Origin: Antedon bifida
Taxonomy: Eukaryota; Echinodermata; Crinoidea; Comatulida; Antedonidae
Reading direction: 5' to 3'
Assembly: GCA_963402885.1 (NCBI GenBank)
Contig: OY727099.1
Location: 3,956,001-4,020,000, forward strand
DNA: 64,000 nt
How positions within the stretch are numbered: the first letter of the stretch is position 1; each line of letters begins with the position of its first letter. The notes beneath the pieces are model-generated. The model had not been told where the DNA came from. It ran no database searches and saw nothing but the letters and a program-made list of their open reading frames with translations. Of the stretch, positions 1 through 13,600 are shown in pieces. Both the position numbers and the translations under genes were made by a program.

Positions 1-209
1 ACCCTAGTGCACTGGTCCATCTCAGCCCCTGTTGATCATATTAAGCACTGCACTGTGGCTGCCATGGATCTGTAAAGGGGCTAGTTCCATGATAATTGTG
101 AGAAATTACGGCAGTAAAGATGAAGTTAAGAATTAGCCAGTGTGCTTGTGAAACTCAAAATGAACTAGCCCGGTTGACTAGTCACTAATACTAAAAAACT
201 AGCCCTGAC

Positions 210-1708
210 CTGGTAGCCTTCTCTAGGTTTGCAGCAGTGAGCTGTTGATGGAGCAGTGTGATCATCTCTTGTTTTGCCTTTGATTCATTCTCCATTGCTT
301 CACTCTCCTCTGCCAATGAACTTATTTGATGTTGTAACTAAGAAACAAAACATTTGAATACAATTATATAGTATAAAAAAGCATATTTTTATATCGTTTG
401 TCTCTATTTCAAATTACTTTACTCTGACAAATAAAATGTTGTTCTTTACCTGTTGGCATTTTGAACATGTGCTATCTGAACAAACATTACTGGATGTTAA
501 AGAATTGCTTTTGGAAATCGGTGGAGTTTTCCTTTAATTTAACAAGAAAATATCATTTTCAGTATAGGCCGAGTATTACATTAGTGTAATAGCATATTAC
601 AAAAGCAGTGGCATATACATTTCAATGCATCTTTAGTGAATTCGTGAAAGAGAATAAAAACATGTGCTACAGTATATCAAAGACACAACAAGAAAAGATA
701 CCAGAAGCTGTTGCTTTCTTTACCATGGGACTTTTGGAGGTGGGATTTTTCCTCCTTTGAAGCTGTAGGTAAAGTTACAGTACAGTTAAGATGAATATTT
801 GACCAGGTACAAAATGGAAAATATATATATATATATCTAATATACTAACTTTCTAAACGTTGACATAAATCCTTCCTTAGGCTTGGCTTTTTCAGTTGTT
901 GCTGGTTCTACATCAGTTGAATTCTGGTAATCTTCAGCTCCTGATGACCCCCGCTTGTTGGTCACTACTCCCTCCATGCCACCAGATGTCCTCTTTCTTG
1001 AAGGTAAGCTAGCATAGGCAAAAACTTTTATATTTCTATTGTATACACATTTTAAAAATTAAAACCACAAACAATACATACTGTAATATCGTAAACAATG
1101 CTTGTTCCAGTTACACTTATAGAGTAACAAAATCTTAACATAGACCATTGAATTAAATTTAGAAGTTATCAGATTCTTGAAATTAATAGATTAAAATGTC
1201 AAATAAAATTGAACTTTACGTTTTAGCCACTTCAAAACACTTCTGACAGGCTAAAAATATACCACATTGAACGTGATAAGAAATTCAAACAACAAGTAAA
1301 ACATACCGTATCTGATATCATAAATTAAAGTACCTTATTTGTGCCAGACTTTTGAGGTTGCTAAAAGCAGAGTTGAACATGCTAGCAGTCTGATTAGATT
1401 GAATGGCAGACTCTCCTACTGAATGTTTTGGTGCCTCAAGTGGGTTCAAAATTTGAGAGTACACTATTAAACAAACAACAAATAATGTCCATTGACTTTT
1501 TATCTTTCATATGATATTATTGATAACAATGGTGATTATGTAGAAAAAGAAATTATTTTGGAGATAACTAAGAGGATGATAATATATATGACGTTGACGA
1601 TGATGATCAAGATGATGATGATGATGTTGAAGATAAAGATAATGATGATGACGATGACGATGATGATGATGATGGTGATCTTGTTGATAGTGATACTACT
1701 GATGATAC

Positions 1709-1741
<33 letters not shown>

Positions 1742-4700
1742 GGTGATAAGTTGAGAGTGATGATAATTTTGTTGAAGATACTGATGATAAATAATAATAA
1801 TCTTGATGGTGATACTGATCATGATACAGATGATATTAATGTTAATATGATTGCAATGTGATGATGACTGTGATGATTAAAACAATAAATTCTATGGTAA
1901 TGATAACTAAATTGGTCACCTGGACTTTGTTTTGATCCAACCTGAATTGCCTGTTTTGATCTTTGTGTGCTCACTAGTCCGGTAGTAGAGTACTAAATAA
2001 ATAAATACAACAACATAGTGTAGTGCATTAACAATCTATTCGGCATGATACTAGCCCTGTAAGCAGGAATGATGGGTTCGAATCCCATCTAAGCTATTTT
2101 TTCATATATAAATATTGGAACTTTCTTGTCTTGTATTATGTGTAATGCATAATAGTACTGTATATAAAAATAATGTTGAATAGGAGTCATTCATTCATTA
2201 TGGACAGCCAACCTTTCAACAAATAAAAATCCCCCCCCCCCCCCACCCCTCATTTCAATGAATAAAAAACACACCTACAAAAAAAAGTAAACTTTTAATC
2301 AATTAATCTGCTGTTTCCATTTTGAATCACTGTCGAAAGGTAGACCTTATAAAAACAGCAGCACTCACATTTTGGTAGTAAAATCAGATCAGTTGTAGTC
2401 CAATAATAATAGTTAAATAATGGACGGCAACAATCAATTTAATATCAATCTAATATAAAGTATTTTTGTACCTTTTCATTCTGGTTTTTCCTAGAGCGTG
2501 CAAAGCAGGTTTGCAGTAAGCTGTACTGCCTACGCTTCTCCTAAAAATAAAATAAATAAAATATTAAAAATCAACAAAACAACTCGCAGTAAATTCCAGT
2601 TGATACATATTTTTACAACTTGTTTCATTTCCAAGGGCCACCAATAGCAACATAAATCCACCACTCACATGATGGTATTAAAATATACAAGATTCAAACA
2701 ATGCGTGCAGAGATTCTGCAAACGACCCAGTTTGACCTGTGCAAAATTACTTTTCTTATTGTACATAACATACAACTCATTGTTTGTCTCCATTGGCAAT
2801 AAATCCCTATGCATTCCTCTTGTTCTGCCAACCACCCAGGTATGACACACCATGTGTGCCAAAATGTTTTCCTTATTACCAAATTAAACTGTATCACCTT
2901 ATAGAACATAGACTAATTCTGATCAAGAATTTCACATAGTACAGTCAGTAGTATGTAGAACATAAAAATTATTTTTACCTAGTTTGATATCAGAGTGCGC
3001 TTACCCATCACAGTTAGTGGAGATAATTATTTAGAAAATCAATTTTTATTATTACCATATGGTGAGTGATTTTAATTGTCTTTGACGCAAATTCATCATA
3101 AATATGACTGAATTATTTAATTTTTAATGTAAGTGTTGGCAAAGCTCCCATAAAGAATTTATCAAGAACACGTAGCAATAATTGAATAATTGGAACTTAT
3201 TTAAATGAATCAGAATTATTAAATTATAAATCATATACATCCTGTTAGCACAAATTATATTTAAAGTTTGGTTTCCAGTAAAAGTACAATGCATTATTTT
3301 GCTATCAAAAGAATAGCAATCATCCATTTTTTCAGTTTTCCGTACTTAATATCTACAGCCATATGACATAAAAGTGAAAACAGGGAATTCACTCATCCCT
3401 GGTAAAACACACTAAAAGTATAGTTTAAAATATTGGTATATTGTTTAATATTATCAATAAGAAGTGTTTATAATTACGAAAGATAGTACTGTTTAAAATG
3501 CTTTTATTTCTTCTCCCAAAACAATTAAAAGAGGTTTACAAACCCCACCCTCCTTTGAAAGATTTAAAAAAGGAAAATGGTTTAAATAATCTACAAAAAC
3601 TTTTCTGGGAGAGGATACCATACCCCATTCAGCACAGCTGTTGTTAACATCCTAGATCTGTTCTTGTAGTTTATTATCAAAACATACTTATATTAGACAA
3701 TATCTATACTGTTTATAGATTTACCCTTGAATAAAGTTTTTTTTTGTTTCTCTGAAAAAAGTAGGCCTATCATACCACCAGATAGCAACCAGTCACGCCT
3801 CTGTCTTAGGATGGACACAAATTCTAGGTAAACAACACTTTTTTAACTGACAGAAATTACCAGTTATCATGACTACTCAGAAAATAACACTTGCAACAAA
3901 ATTTGCTATTGATTTTACTAGCCCGCATGCCACTATTTGGTAGCCCACATATTGAAACATACTAACCTGAAGCTCCTGTAACCAATACATCATTGTGTGT
4001 CGGTCATTCGCCTGCAGATGATACTGTCGCTCATCAGAGCTAAACAAACCGAGGCATAAAAACAACAAATAGCATATAGTAGAAAACACCTTACTAGTGT
4101 TTCCTGCCAATAATCAAAAACTAATTTGTCATCAATTACACAAAGCATTAAAGAACACTTACCGTTGATTAAATTTAGGTTAATTCAAGATTGAAAATCT
4201 AAACATCCGATAGGAACATGCAATCAAAATAACATCGCTTTCCAGGTTTAATAATATTTATAAACTATCCAAACATAATATAAGTACAACTGGTGAGATG
4301 TTACTATTCCTGCACTGTGTATCAAACTACAATCACCGTAGTAAAGGAAATAACACTGTAAAATAATATCTCTTCACAATGTTGATGTTTATCAGTGCAT
4401 TGTTATTCAAAATTCATTTTTTTGCTACAAAATCTAGAGATTACAGAACAAAGGCATTTTTTAGGCTTCATTTCACATATTATACAAAAAGCCCAAAGAA
4501 GAGGTATGGTATCAGAAAAATTAGCAAAAAGAACAGAATTTAAAGTATGGTTTACTATTATTATGGCTCCCTTTGTAAGCATTATTCAATACAAATCAGT
4601 GTTGGTGCCCACATTTTTCCCATGAAATACAAAAATAAAAAAGATTTAATAGCATTTTAAAGCTCTGCCTACACTATCAAACTAGTTTGACAAAAAAAGT

Positions 4701-7700
4701 GTTATTTGCCAAAATATAGTAGTGATATGCCCAAATATGGTAGTGATATGACATCATCATGTCCATCTATGGGCACATCACATTTTTTTGTCACATAAAG
4801 TTTAATAGTGTAGACAGAGCTTTAAAATAAAAACAAAGTGCTTAGTACTATCAATGACCTATACTGTAGGTACAATAAATGTTTAATTTTCCAGACAGAT
4901 TACTAAACTACATTTGACTCTCTTGACCATGTATGACCATTCAAAACATCGAGAAACTCCAGAGATACCCCTTTCACACCAACCTAGCAACACCGGGGTT
5001 TATAAAATTAAATTGTAAATGTCGCCTTCTATTTTTTTTGTTTACATAGCGACGATCATTAGAATCATTTTAATTGATAATTTTAAATTAATAATTATTT
5101 TCAAAAGTCTCAGAAGTCACATAATGTTTTATTGATACTACTTATTATTTAGTAGTAGTATTTAAGAATATCACTACTAATTTTTTTTGTCAAAGTAGTG
5201 TAGACAGAGCTTTAGGAAACTTGCTAATCAGTAGGTGAAACAATTTTTTTAATGTTTTCATTTATTTTTTTTTATAGATTTTGTGTACGGTTATTGATGG
5301 TGCAGGAGGTGGAGAAGACTAGACTATAGCGGACAGCTGAAGGATGAGCGCCCCCAGTCGGGATCTACAAACCCTGTCTAACAAAAATTATTTCTCACCT
5401 GATATCAAAATTAAACTGTCCATTCTCCTGAGAGGCAACATCATAATTAAATGAAGCTGTAGATATATCAATGTGCCTAAATAAAAATAATGAAAAATAG
5501 TAAGTTAATTTCCCTCTAGCGGTATACACTCTTTGCTTTAGCTTTCATATAATTTCGTATAATTACTAAACTGCACACATACTTCGTAATATGACAATAT
5601 CACATTAAAACACTGGTTTTCGTCAGATCACCAAGTTAAGCAATGTTGGGCCAAGTAAATAATTTTAAAAGGAGACTGTTTAGGCATATCGAGTGCTGTG
5701 TGACCTTTCAGAGAGTGATTACACATATAAATATGTTGTCTTCGTATTCATACTGTAGATATGATACAATAGGTGCATAGAGTATTTATTTTTACATAAA
5801 ATGTAGTGTGTGACCTTAAATTCTAGGTAGGTCTAGTGTCTTTAACTAAAGTGTGTAAGGGAGGTATGTAATTATTAGACAGATGTTTTTTTTTTTATTT
5901 TAGTTTTTTTTATTTTTAAAACCAGAAACAGCAGCAGAAACAAATCCGCCACTTACAGCTTGGTTTAACAGATACAAAAACAACTACAGAAACACTTAAA
6001 TTACGACGAAACAGATAAAGATTGTAATTAAAAATGTCGATATGGGGATGGGCCTGGACTAAACTATTATAAGATATTTCTTAATCTACTGATGTAACCA
6101 CTCCAGATCACTAGCCTGTTACTTGTTTTACATGCTTATATTATTAATGTATATTATTCAAAAATAATTGAAAAAACAGACTTACCCAAGTGGTAACAGA
6201 TCCTGCTTGGTTCTGTAGTAATAGAGATGACAGGTACGTTGCTCAAAAACAAACCTTTAAATTATTAATAATAAATAAAAATAATGCAATAATATTATAA
6301 TAACATGCACTGAAATCAGATATTGTAAATCATGATAAACACTGGAATATTGTAATGTAACAGCTATTCTTATTGGTTGGGTATGAATCAATGAGGGAAT
6401 CTATTTATAGTACATTCAATCTAGGGTAATTCCCTATTTGCATTGAATGCTATAAAGTGTTTCTGAAAGTGCACAAGTGAAAATTATGTAGATTCTGTAC
6501 AGAAGTTTATGGTTTAAAGCCACTTCAGTATCTCTTTCCTTCCTCACTTCTAGTATACCCTTAAAGTTTCAAATATGCTTTTTCTACACTATCAAACTTT
6601 ATGACAAAAAATGTAATGTGCCCATATGGACATGATGATGTAATACCACTACCAAGATTGATAGTGTAGACAGAGCAGAATTTAGACCGTCTTGACTTTT
6701 CATCATTTAGTGATGTGCTTTATGTTCAAGAGCACATATAAATACAAAATTTGTTCTAAATTTACATTAAATACCAAGTTGAAGAGCCACTTGATTCATA
6801 CTGTGCCTTTTCAGTGGTACTGTACAGAATTTGAAATAAAGGGAGAAGAAAGGAATAAGAGGAATGGCCTAAAATTTTAGTTTGAGTGAATTAACTTCTC
6901 ACTTTTCCTTGATCTTCTTTTACTTTACAATAAGAATCATTATGAAAAAAGCGTGAACAAAATGTATCGCAATTTAAACTTACCATCGTGTCCTGAATGT
7001 CCTTATCAAACCTCTGTCGCCTTGTTTGCTAAGAAAACCACACAGTCTTACATCCTCAGAACCACCCTGTAAATGTAAAAAGGAAGTCCTTAATATTCTG
7101 ATGTAATGCCAAATAAAATAACTGTCTTTGACTTGTGCAAGATATTTGCCTACCTTTTACATGAGGTAATTTCCCGAATGATCGTAAAATCAAAGCGGTA
7201 CTGGGTATGTATTATCAACTACTGCAGTACATAATTCATAGAAGCACTGATGGAAAAAGTTTATATAGCGGTATTGCTATAGATGGCCCAAGACAGGCTT
7301 TAGTGGTTAGAAGATTGAAATTTTTGTTAGAAATTTATTATGTTCAACTTTAATGTAAATAGTTGGATGTAGAGAATAGATTGTCATGTGATAAATAGTT
7401 TATTCTTTACATTGTTATTGTTACGTTATAAAGTTCAATTTAAATAATTTAATAATATGTATAATACGTTTCAGCAATATTCATATACAAAGTTAAACAT
7501 AGATTTATTTGACAAGCTAGTTGGCGTAGTGATCTAGTGATGTGGTTATGGACCATGGTGGTGATTCTTGCTAAAATGATTAATTATTTTTTTTTTCTTT
7601 TGGTTGGTGGGGTCTTATTCACCATTGTTATGAGGTTCTAAAGGTGGCTTTACTCAGCAAATTTGCCTAGAGTGGGTTGGTTTTTTTTTTTTGGGGGGGG

Positions 7701-8744
7701 GGGGTAAGATATTTTTTCAAATATGTGTAATTATTGTGAGGCATATGATAATTTGTTTTTTTCAAACTTTCATGTGCACATGGAAATATTGATCATGTTG
7801 AACATGTGATTATTTATTATGGGTCTAAGGCCCTAGGCCTACTTACTATTTTGTTTCTGGTACTGTAGTTGAAAAAATGAATGAATGTGTATAATATACA
7901 CATTATAGCTTTTGCATTATTTATAATATCACCAACAATGTATTTCTGAGAACTACATTATAAGTAACACTGCAGAATCTGAGACTAAATAAATAATTAT
8001 TTTAATATATATAAAATACATAAAATAATATTAATGAAGTAAAAGGCCTTTTATTTTAGGCCTAACCATGATGGAGTTATAAAATTAAAATGTTACGCTC
8101 CATGACCTAGGCCTAACTACAGTAGCCTGCCAATTATATTTTTGTAATCTTGAAATATCAATTTATAACCCAAAATGAAACCATGGATGGCCCAAACACA
8201 GCAGCAGAACATACAAAGTTCAAACAAGACACTATCTATAATTACAGTCTGAGTATACAGATAATGATATAAACATATTTATTATATTAATAGAGGCCTG
8301 ATCAGCCTGATGGGTAGGCTAGCTTTCAAATTTAAATCAATTGGCTTAGGCTAGGCTAGGCTTATTAGGCCAGGGAGATGTAAAGGGCCAGGGTCCGGGA
8401 GATGTGAAATTAACTCCCTAATTAGGCCTACCTACAGTACCTACTGTAGCTAGGCCTACGCCTACCTAGGCCTAGGCCTAGCTACTCACATCTGCAGGGT
8501 CCTCCATGATGGGGATGGTGGTGTTTTCGCCTGCTGCGGTCGTCGGCCTAGTTTCAGCCGCAGGGTGGATATTCGTAGGCCTAGGAGAAGCAGTGGAAAG
8601 CTTGTAATTATCAGTTGTTGAGAAGGTAGCTTGGTCATTGACTATCTGCTGATGACTTGGGTGAACTTCCTGTCGAATTGTGTCATCAAATGATATCAGA
8701 AGTCCCGTAGGAACTTCCGTGTTTTCTTCGACACATGAATTCAT
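210..8744 (-). CDS. TBC1D2/TBC1D2B-like Rab GTPase-activating protein, N-terminal part (partial)
   Basis: Exons by splice sites and phase: 8490-8744 (start codon 8742-8744), 6984-7066, 6186-6254, 5399-5476, 3967-4039, 2472-2540, about 1334-1434, 846-1008, 210-337. The first 85 residues are a low-complexity leader. The next four exons encode a PH domain running from LCGFLSKQGDRGLIRTFRTR through WFVFEQRTCHLYYYRTKQ to MMYWLQELQ, the order found in TBC1D2/Armus and TBC1D2B. Later exons are polar, then start a coiled coil (LQHQISSLAEESEAMENES). Known family members are Rab GAPs (Armus acts on Rab7) with a C-terminal TBC domain, which would lie left of position 1. The acceptor of the 1334 exon is uncertain: position 1463 has a better pyrimidine tract but the wrong phase, 1434 fits the phase. 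The donor at 846 (GTATAT) was chosen because it keeps the frame. The family call rests on the PH domain and architecture only. Confidence 0.8.
1590..1745. repeat. GAT/ATG trinucleotide microsatellite
   Basis: This is an imperfect (GAT)n tract inside an intron of the TBC1D2-like gene. It produces spurious poly-Met and poly-Ser reading frames on the two strands. Confidence 0.9.
2231..2247. repeat. poly-C tract
   Basis: A C homopolymer interrupted once by A near its 3' end, in an intron of the TBC1D2-like gene. Confidence 0.7.
4658..4824. mobile_element. MITE family 1, full-length copy
   Basis: Ends are inverted: AAAGCTCTGCCTACACTAT at the left and the complement (ATAGTGTAGACAGAGCTTT) at the right. 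The interior is itself semi-palindromic, with GATATGCCCAAATATGG and ATGGGCACATCACATTT arms around GACATCATCATGTCC. At about 165 bp with no coding capacity, it looks like a non-autonomous DNA transposon. At least eight relatives occur in the window. Confidence 0.85.
5180..5213. mobile_element. MITE family 1, right-end fragment
   Basis: Only the terminal stretch TAGTGTAGACAGAGCTTTA and a few bases of the interior remain. Confidence 0.65.
6578..6676. mobile_element. MITE family 1, shortened copy
   Basis: Both ends are present (CTACACTATCAAACTTTATG at the left, GATAGTGTAGACAGAGC at the right) around a shortened core containing CCCATATGGACATGATGATG. Confidence 0.8.
7681..7706. repeat. poly-T / poly-G tract
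   Basis: A run of T followed directly by a run of G, in intron 1 of the TBC1D2-like gene. A likely site of sequencing or assembly length error. Confidence 0.7.
8336..8482. repeat. TAGGCCTA-rich cluster
   Basis: Dense, overlapping TAGGCCTA / GGCTAGGCTAGG motifs lie just downstream of the first coding exon of the TBC1D2-like gene, in intron 1. A similar cluster lies in intron 1 of the kinesin gene. Function is not known. Confidence 0.7.
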
Positions 8745-10587
8745 CGCGCGCAGTGCATTACTTTTTTACAAAGTTTTTTTTTTGTTTTTCACAGTACACA
8801 CACACATCAATCATAAAAATACGAAGACGAGACAGGGCTGCTGGCAGGGCATGGCCATGGAGAAAATGAAACACTACTATGAAGCCCGCCCTCATCTATT
8901 GTGTCCCATGCGATATATCGCATCAATCAATACATAATATAATAAAAATAGACAAGAAATATTTCTTACAAAAAACGCTGCTCGCTTATATTGACGTAAC
9001 AGTTTTAAAGATATTATTATTGTCCCTCTGAAAAATAATTTTTATTTCAAATTTGTTTTTGAATGTGTCATTTTATTGTCACATAATAGTTATTTTACCT
9101 GAAAAAATGTAATTTAAAGCAAAAAATACTTAAATTGTCTGTCACAGAATGGTTTTTGAGTTATAATTAAACGTTTCTTTTCTCTTTTTATATGTGAATA
9201 AATATTATTTTTTTGTTACAGAAGTGAATAACTTTGATATGAAATACAGACTCAATTTCTGTCACTTAGTACAAACATGGAACTATAATTTATATAGTTC
9301 CATGGTACAAACAAAAACTTTCATGGACTGTTTTGATTTACAGTATTATATAATATCATGGGACTCATAAATACCAGAAATGCTTTGGGATTTTGCTTTT
9401 GGGTCTAGCAGCTGGGACCTATAAATTATAGTGGAGTTTCCATTTTCGCAAAAATGTCAGTCTCTCAGTACTAAAACTGATGCTTGCTTTATATCGGATT
9501 ACGTCATCTCTTGTGACGTAGCGGGCTAGAGCAGCAGCGTGAAAAAAAATGCCTCATTTTGGGAAATAATAATTAATACTGAATACTGAAGCATTAAGAA
9601 ATTTCACAAAACATGTGAAGACTTCGTAATTATTATAATGTCTTAATGTCATAAACTCCAAATAACGAGAGGGATGGAAGCCATGATTCGACGTTTCGGT
9701 CTTTATTTGATCATTATCACTATGTTCTAAAAATAACCAGTGCACATATTGGTTTTTAAAATGTATTAGTCGATAGTAGATAATAACATTCCCTCAGTAG
9801 GTGATATCAAATCTTATGTTCACCTCTAAGCAAGAAATATCTACTGAGTCAATGATGCTCTCTTAGGAATGGCATCAATGAGAGCGGCATCTTTTATTAA
9901 TTAGTCAGTAGTCCTACAGTTTATTTTTGTTAATTTACATATAATTTATATTCTATGGACCAGAGGAAGTAAAAGATTGAATTGAATTAAATCAGAAATG
10001 CTAAAAAAATCAAGGAGGACATGTTATACGCTAGACCTATTAGTAGGCCGAAGACAGTATAAAGTTTACTGATTTGCAGTATCGGTACTAGTTAGTCCGC
10101 AGACATCGGTACTCGTTAGTCCGCAGACAGCGTAGTAAGACTGTCTATCTTTATCATTTAGAAAAACATACCAATATTAACACAAGCAATAGAAACACAT
10201 AAAACGAGTTTAAGCTATAAATTATATTATAGATCCATGGTTTAAGTTCATGTCCCAGCACGGTGGTATGAATAAATCATAATTTAAGTAGGCCTACAAA
10301 CTTATCATACAATATGTAAACTCGAATAAATTATTAATGGTATCCTCTATCAACGTACAATAGGATATTAATAGTATTTCTAAATAACAATTAAATATTA
10401 ACATCAGCAAAACCTGGATATATCTGCTGAAATGATTTACCTAAATTATTAAAACTCACTAGAAATGCTAAAAGTAATCTGTAAACAACAATATGTAAAT
10501 TAATCGCCATACACGACCTGATTCTCTAATAAAGTAAACTCGACTTCTCACACTCCGATCTCGGGACGTTATAAGTTGTTTAAGAAG
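8745..10587. promoter_or_regulatory. Divergent intergenic region between the TBC1D2-like and LRR genes
   Basis: About 1.8 kb separates two divergent start codons, so it should hold both promoters. Visible items: a fragment of the family-3 terminal-repeat element (about 9008-9240); an inverted ACGTCA...TGACGT pair at about 9504-9519, a CRE-like arrangement; and a short direct repeat of TCGGTACTMGTTAGTCCGCA at 10081-10128. No TATA box could be assigned with confidence. Confidence 0.45.
9008..9240. mobile_element. Fragment of terminal-repeat element family 3
   Basis: It starts near TTAAAGATATTATTATTGTCCCTCTGA and contains ATTTAAAGCAAAAAATA. Related blocks occur near 25980-26250, 50207-50744 and 62030-62130. 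Confidence 0.4.
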
Positions 10588-10657
10588 ATGTCTATCTTTC
10601 AAACCTTTACGCTGTTGGTACCATTGCTGTTTTCAAGCTGTTGTGTTTCCGTGAATG
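10588..10657 (+). CDS. LRR gene exon 1: signal peptide
   Basis: The exon encodes Met-Ser-Ile-Phe followed by a Leu/Val/Phe-rich core and SSCCVSVN, then the donor GTAAGA. The ATG is the first in frame and follows AAGAAG. Confidence 0.75.
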
Positions 10658-13600
10658 GTAAGATTGATTTAGCTTATTTTATTTTCAAACTGTCCAAATA
10701 AATAAAACCTTTCAATTAAAAAGTGTCATTTATAAGATATAGGGGCCTATAAAGTATAGGTTGCTGGCTTATGATATTGGTCAAACATTGAGGTAATGTT
10801 TCTCTAAATTAAACGTTGCATTTCAATGTTACAGAATGTTCACATATCACACCAATAGCAAACGCTGCAAATAATAGTTCTTTATTTGCTAAGTCTATTG
10901 TTTTATTATTTACACATTACGTAGCTACACGAGGACTCTTGTTCAGTTTATAACATAAATGATGTCACTATTCATTGACTCAGGGCCTCTGTTGGCCTAT
11001 TCAATTACAAAAACATTTATTTACGTTCAAAAGACAACGAGTAATAAAACAATAATGACAAGAGATAATTGAGAAACGGACGAAAGCAATTGGAGAGTAT
11101 TTTTAAAAAAAAATAACTTTATAAGCAAATATATATACAATGATGACATCATAGGTCACATATTTTGCAAAATATACCATTCTAGTTTTAGTATCCTGAA
11201 TACTGAACGTGTCCATTGTAGGTCCTATACCATAAATGTAGTTAAAAATAAGTTTAATCTCGAGGTGCAATAGAAAACATTATATTTATAAAACAATTAA
11301 ATTGTTATTCTAATATACGCTTAACGCTTAACTGGATATTAATTAATGTGTTGCTAAAATGTGTATTCTATAGGTCTATATCAAATTCACACACATTTCA
11401 TATTGTAGGCCTACTGTAACGCTGAAAGCAATTACATTACGATTGAAAGTAATTACAACTGTTTTAAAGCATTATCGTTGTTGTACTGCACACCGTATTT
11501 GTTTTTATTTCTGTATTTGTTTCTGTGTACCAATTTTCAGCAACTGGCTGCTGGCTGGTTTTGTATGTTTTATACCGTAGGCTTAATAATAAATAAATAA
11601 AATATACATTTTACTTTTTAATATTTACTTCTTTACTTTTATTATTATATTTGTTTTAACAGAAGCAAGTGTATGCCCAAAAGGTTGCAATTGTAACTAT
11701 GAGAGATATCGGGGCGCTCCTCCTAGTACTAGGTGTTATAATTGGAATACTACCATACATACACAACTTGTACTGTACAATGAGGATAATCCTATACAAG
11801 CATTGTAAGTAGTAGTTATTGTTTTTGTATTTTAACATTAATATTTGTCTATCACGAACAAATAACTTTCCCAGTGAGGGATAATAAATTATTTTGTTAA
11901 GTGTATGATGAATAAGTATAATAAATAATTGTATCTTAATGCTCTTGGGCGTAAGTAAGAACCATTTCCTCTCCCATAAGCTCGATTCTGGAGGTCCACC
12001 AAAACAAGAACTATAACGACTAAACCCAGCCAACATAACTCCCCTAATTAACAAAAATGTAAAATAACCATTTATACATGTAATTAACTCAATCCAGAAT
12101 AATTTCTGTAGACCAAAATCTAAGAATTCAATTGATAAAGGAACAGAAACAAAAAATGATGATGTCAATCTAAGTGATTGGTATGAGAATTAAAATGTTA
12201 AAACTATCTTATAATATATTTTGATATCATTCAAGTACAAGAGCTGACATACCCATGCAGTATATTGTTATGCTTTACCAATAAATACAAAATACGATAT
12301 ATTTGTTACTGCTCAGGCGCTGTATAGAACGGCCTGGCCAGAACGCGATTTTTGTTTTTCGTACAGAATTTGGAGACCCCTTATGTTAAAGATAGCCGAA
12401 GTACTTCCTAAATATAACTAAACCTAACCCTTTAAATAATCTCTCTCACTATAAAGTAAAAAGAATTTGCTCATGGGATTCGAACCCCATTCGAGAACAC
12501 AGACGGCTTGACAGAAAGAGTTTGCATTAGTGAATTGTAGATTAATTCTTACGTCACACCTTATTGATATGACTAATGAATATTCATGTTTATTTTGTGA
12601 TGTTTCATGTACGAAAAGAAATATCGCGGCCGGAACCATAGGTACATGACGGGATCACGACGGGACAACATTTTTACAAATATCTTATCTTATTTAAACA
12701 TATCCACATGTGAAAACTATATGTAAATTAAATACGAAAGACCACAACAGACACACACACAACAGTAATTTATAATATATAATGTGTAAGAGTTTTTATC
12801 TATGTTATACTTGCAATCTATTAATTAATTGTTGTCTGTGTATGAAAGTTAGAATGTTTAAATTATCTTGATTTACCATTTAGTATATATTGACATCATT
12901 TTAAGTTCAATAGTTATACCCATACAGTATAAAGTATAATGTAGTATTACTAATGTAAATAATTTAAACATTTGAGGAAACAGAAAGACAAAATTATTGA
13001 TATTGTAATTACTCCGTGTGCTTATTCTGTGCATTCTTTTTCTATTTGAGGTGGTTGTATGGTAATCAAATAAGTACATTGCCAGCCAATGCATTTGCTG
13101 GTTTGACAGCATTGAAAGAACTGTAAGTGTATTGCTTTGTTTATGTATATTGTCACAAAATGTATTTATGAATTTGCTTTTCCTTCATCCAATCTACATG
13201 GTAGATGGATGAAGATATTGTTTTTAACCACGTGACTATGTGGCGTAGGTTTTTTTATATATCTATATATATATTGTTGTTGTTTATATATAATTTGTTA
13301 TTGAGCTATGGAGAATTACTTTTTTTTCCGAAATAAAAGATGAATGAATATTAATTAATATTTCAATAGGTTAAAATTAGAACTTTAAAACCAGTGTGAA
13401 TTCATCCAGCATAAATAAATTACGCTATTCATTTTGTCAGATAAAATTATTAACAATTTAAAAATATTACAGGAATATTATTATGTTAATTCATTATTTA
13501 ATATTTCCATAGGATAAAAAATAGAATACTATATGTAAATTAAATACGAAAGACCACAACAGACACACACACAACAGTAATTTATAATATATAATGTGTA

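Noticed and set aside
1492-1822. Poly-Met and poly-Ser open frames on opposite strands
   Set aside because: Both are translations of the GAT microsatellite.
2041-2096. Possible tRNA (GGGTTCGAATCCC)
   Set aside because: Only a T-arm-like stretch is present; no acceptor stem, D-arm or anticodon arm can be folded.
11656-12168. 170-codon open frame on the minus strand
   Set aside because: It runs antisense across the LRRNT exon and an AT-rich intron, shows no domain or splice support, and ends by chance.
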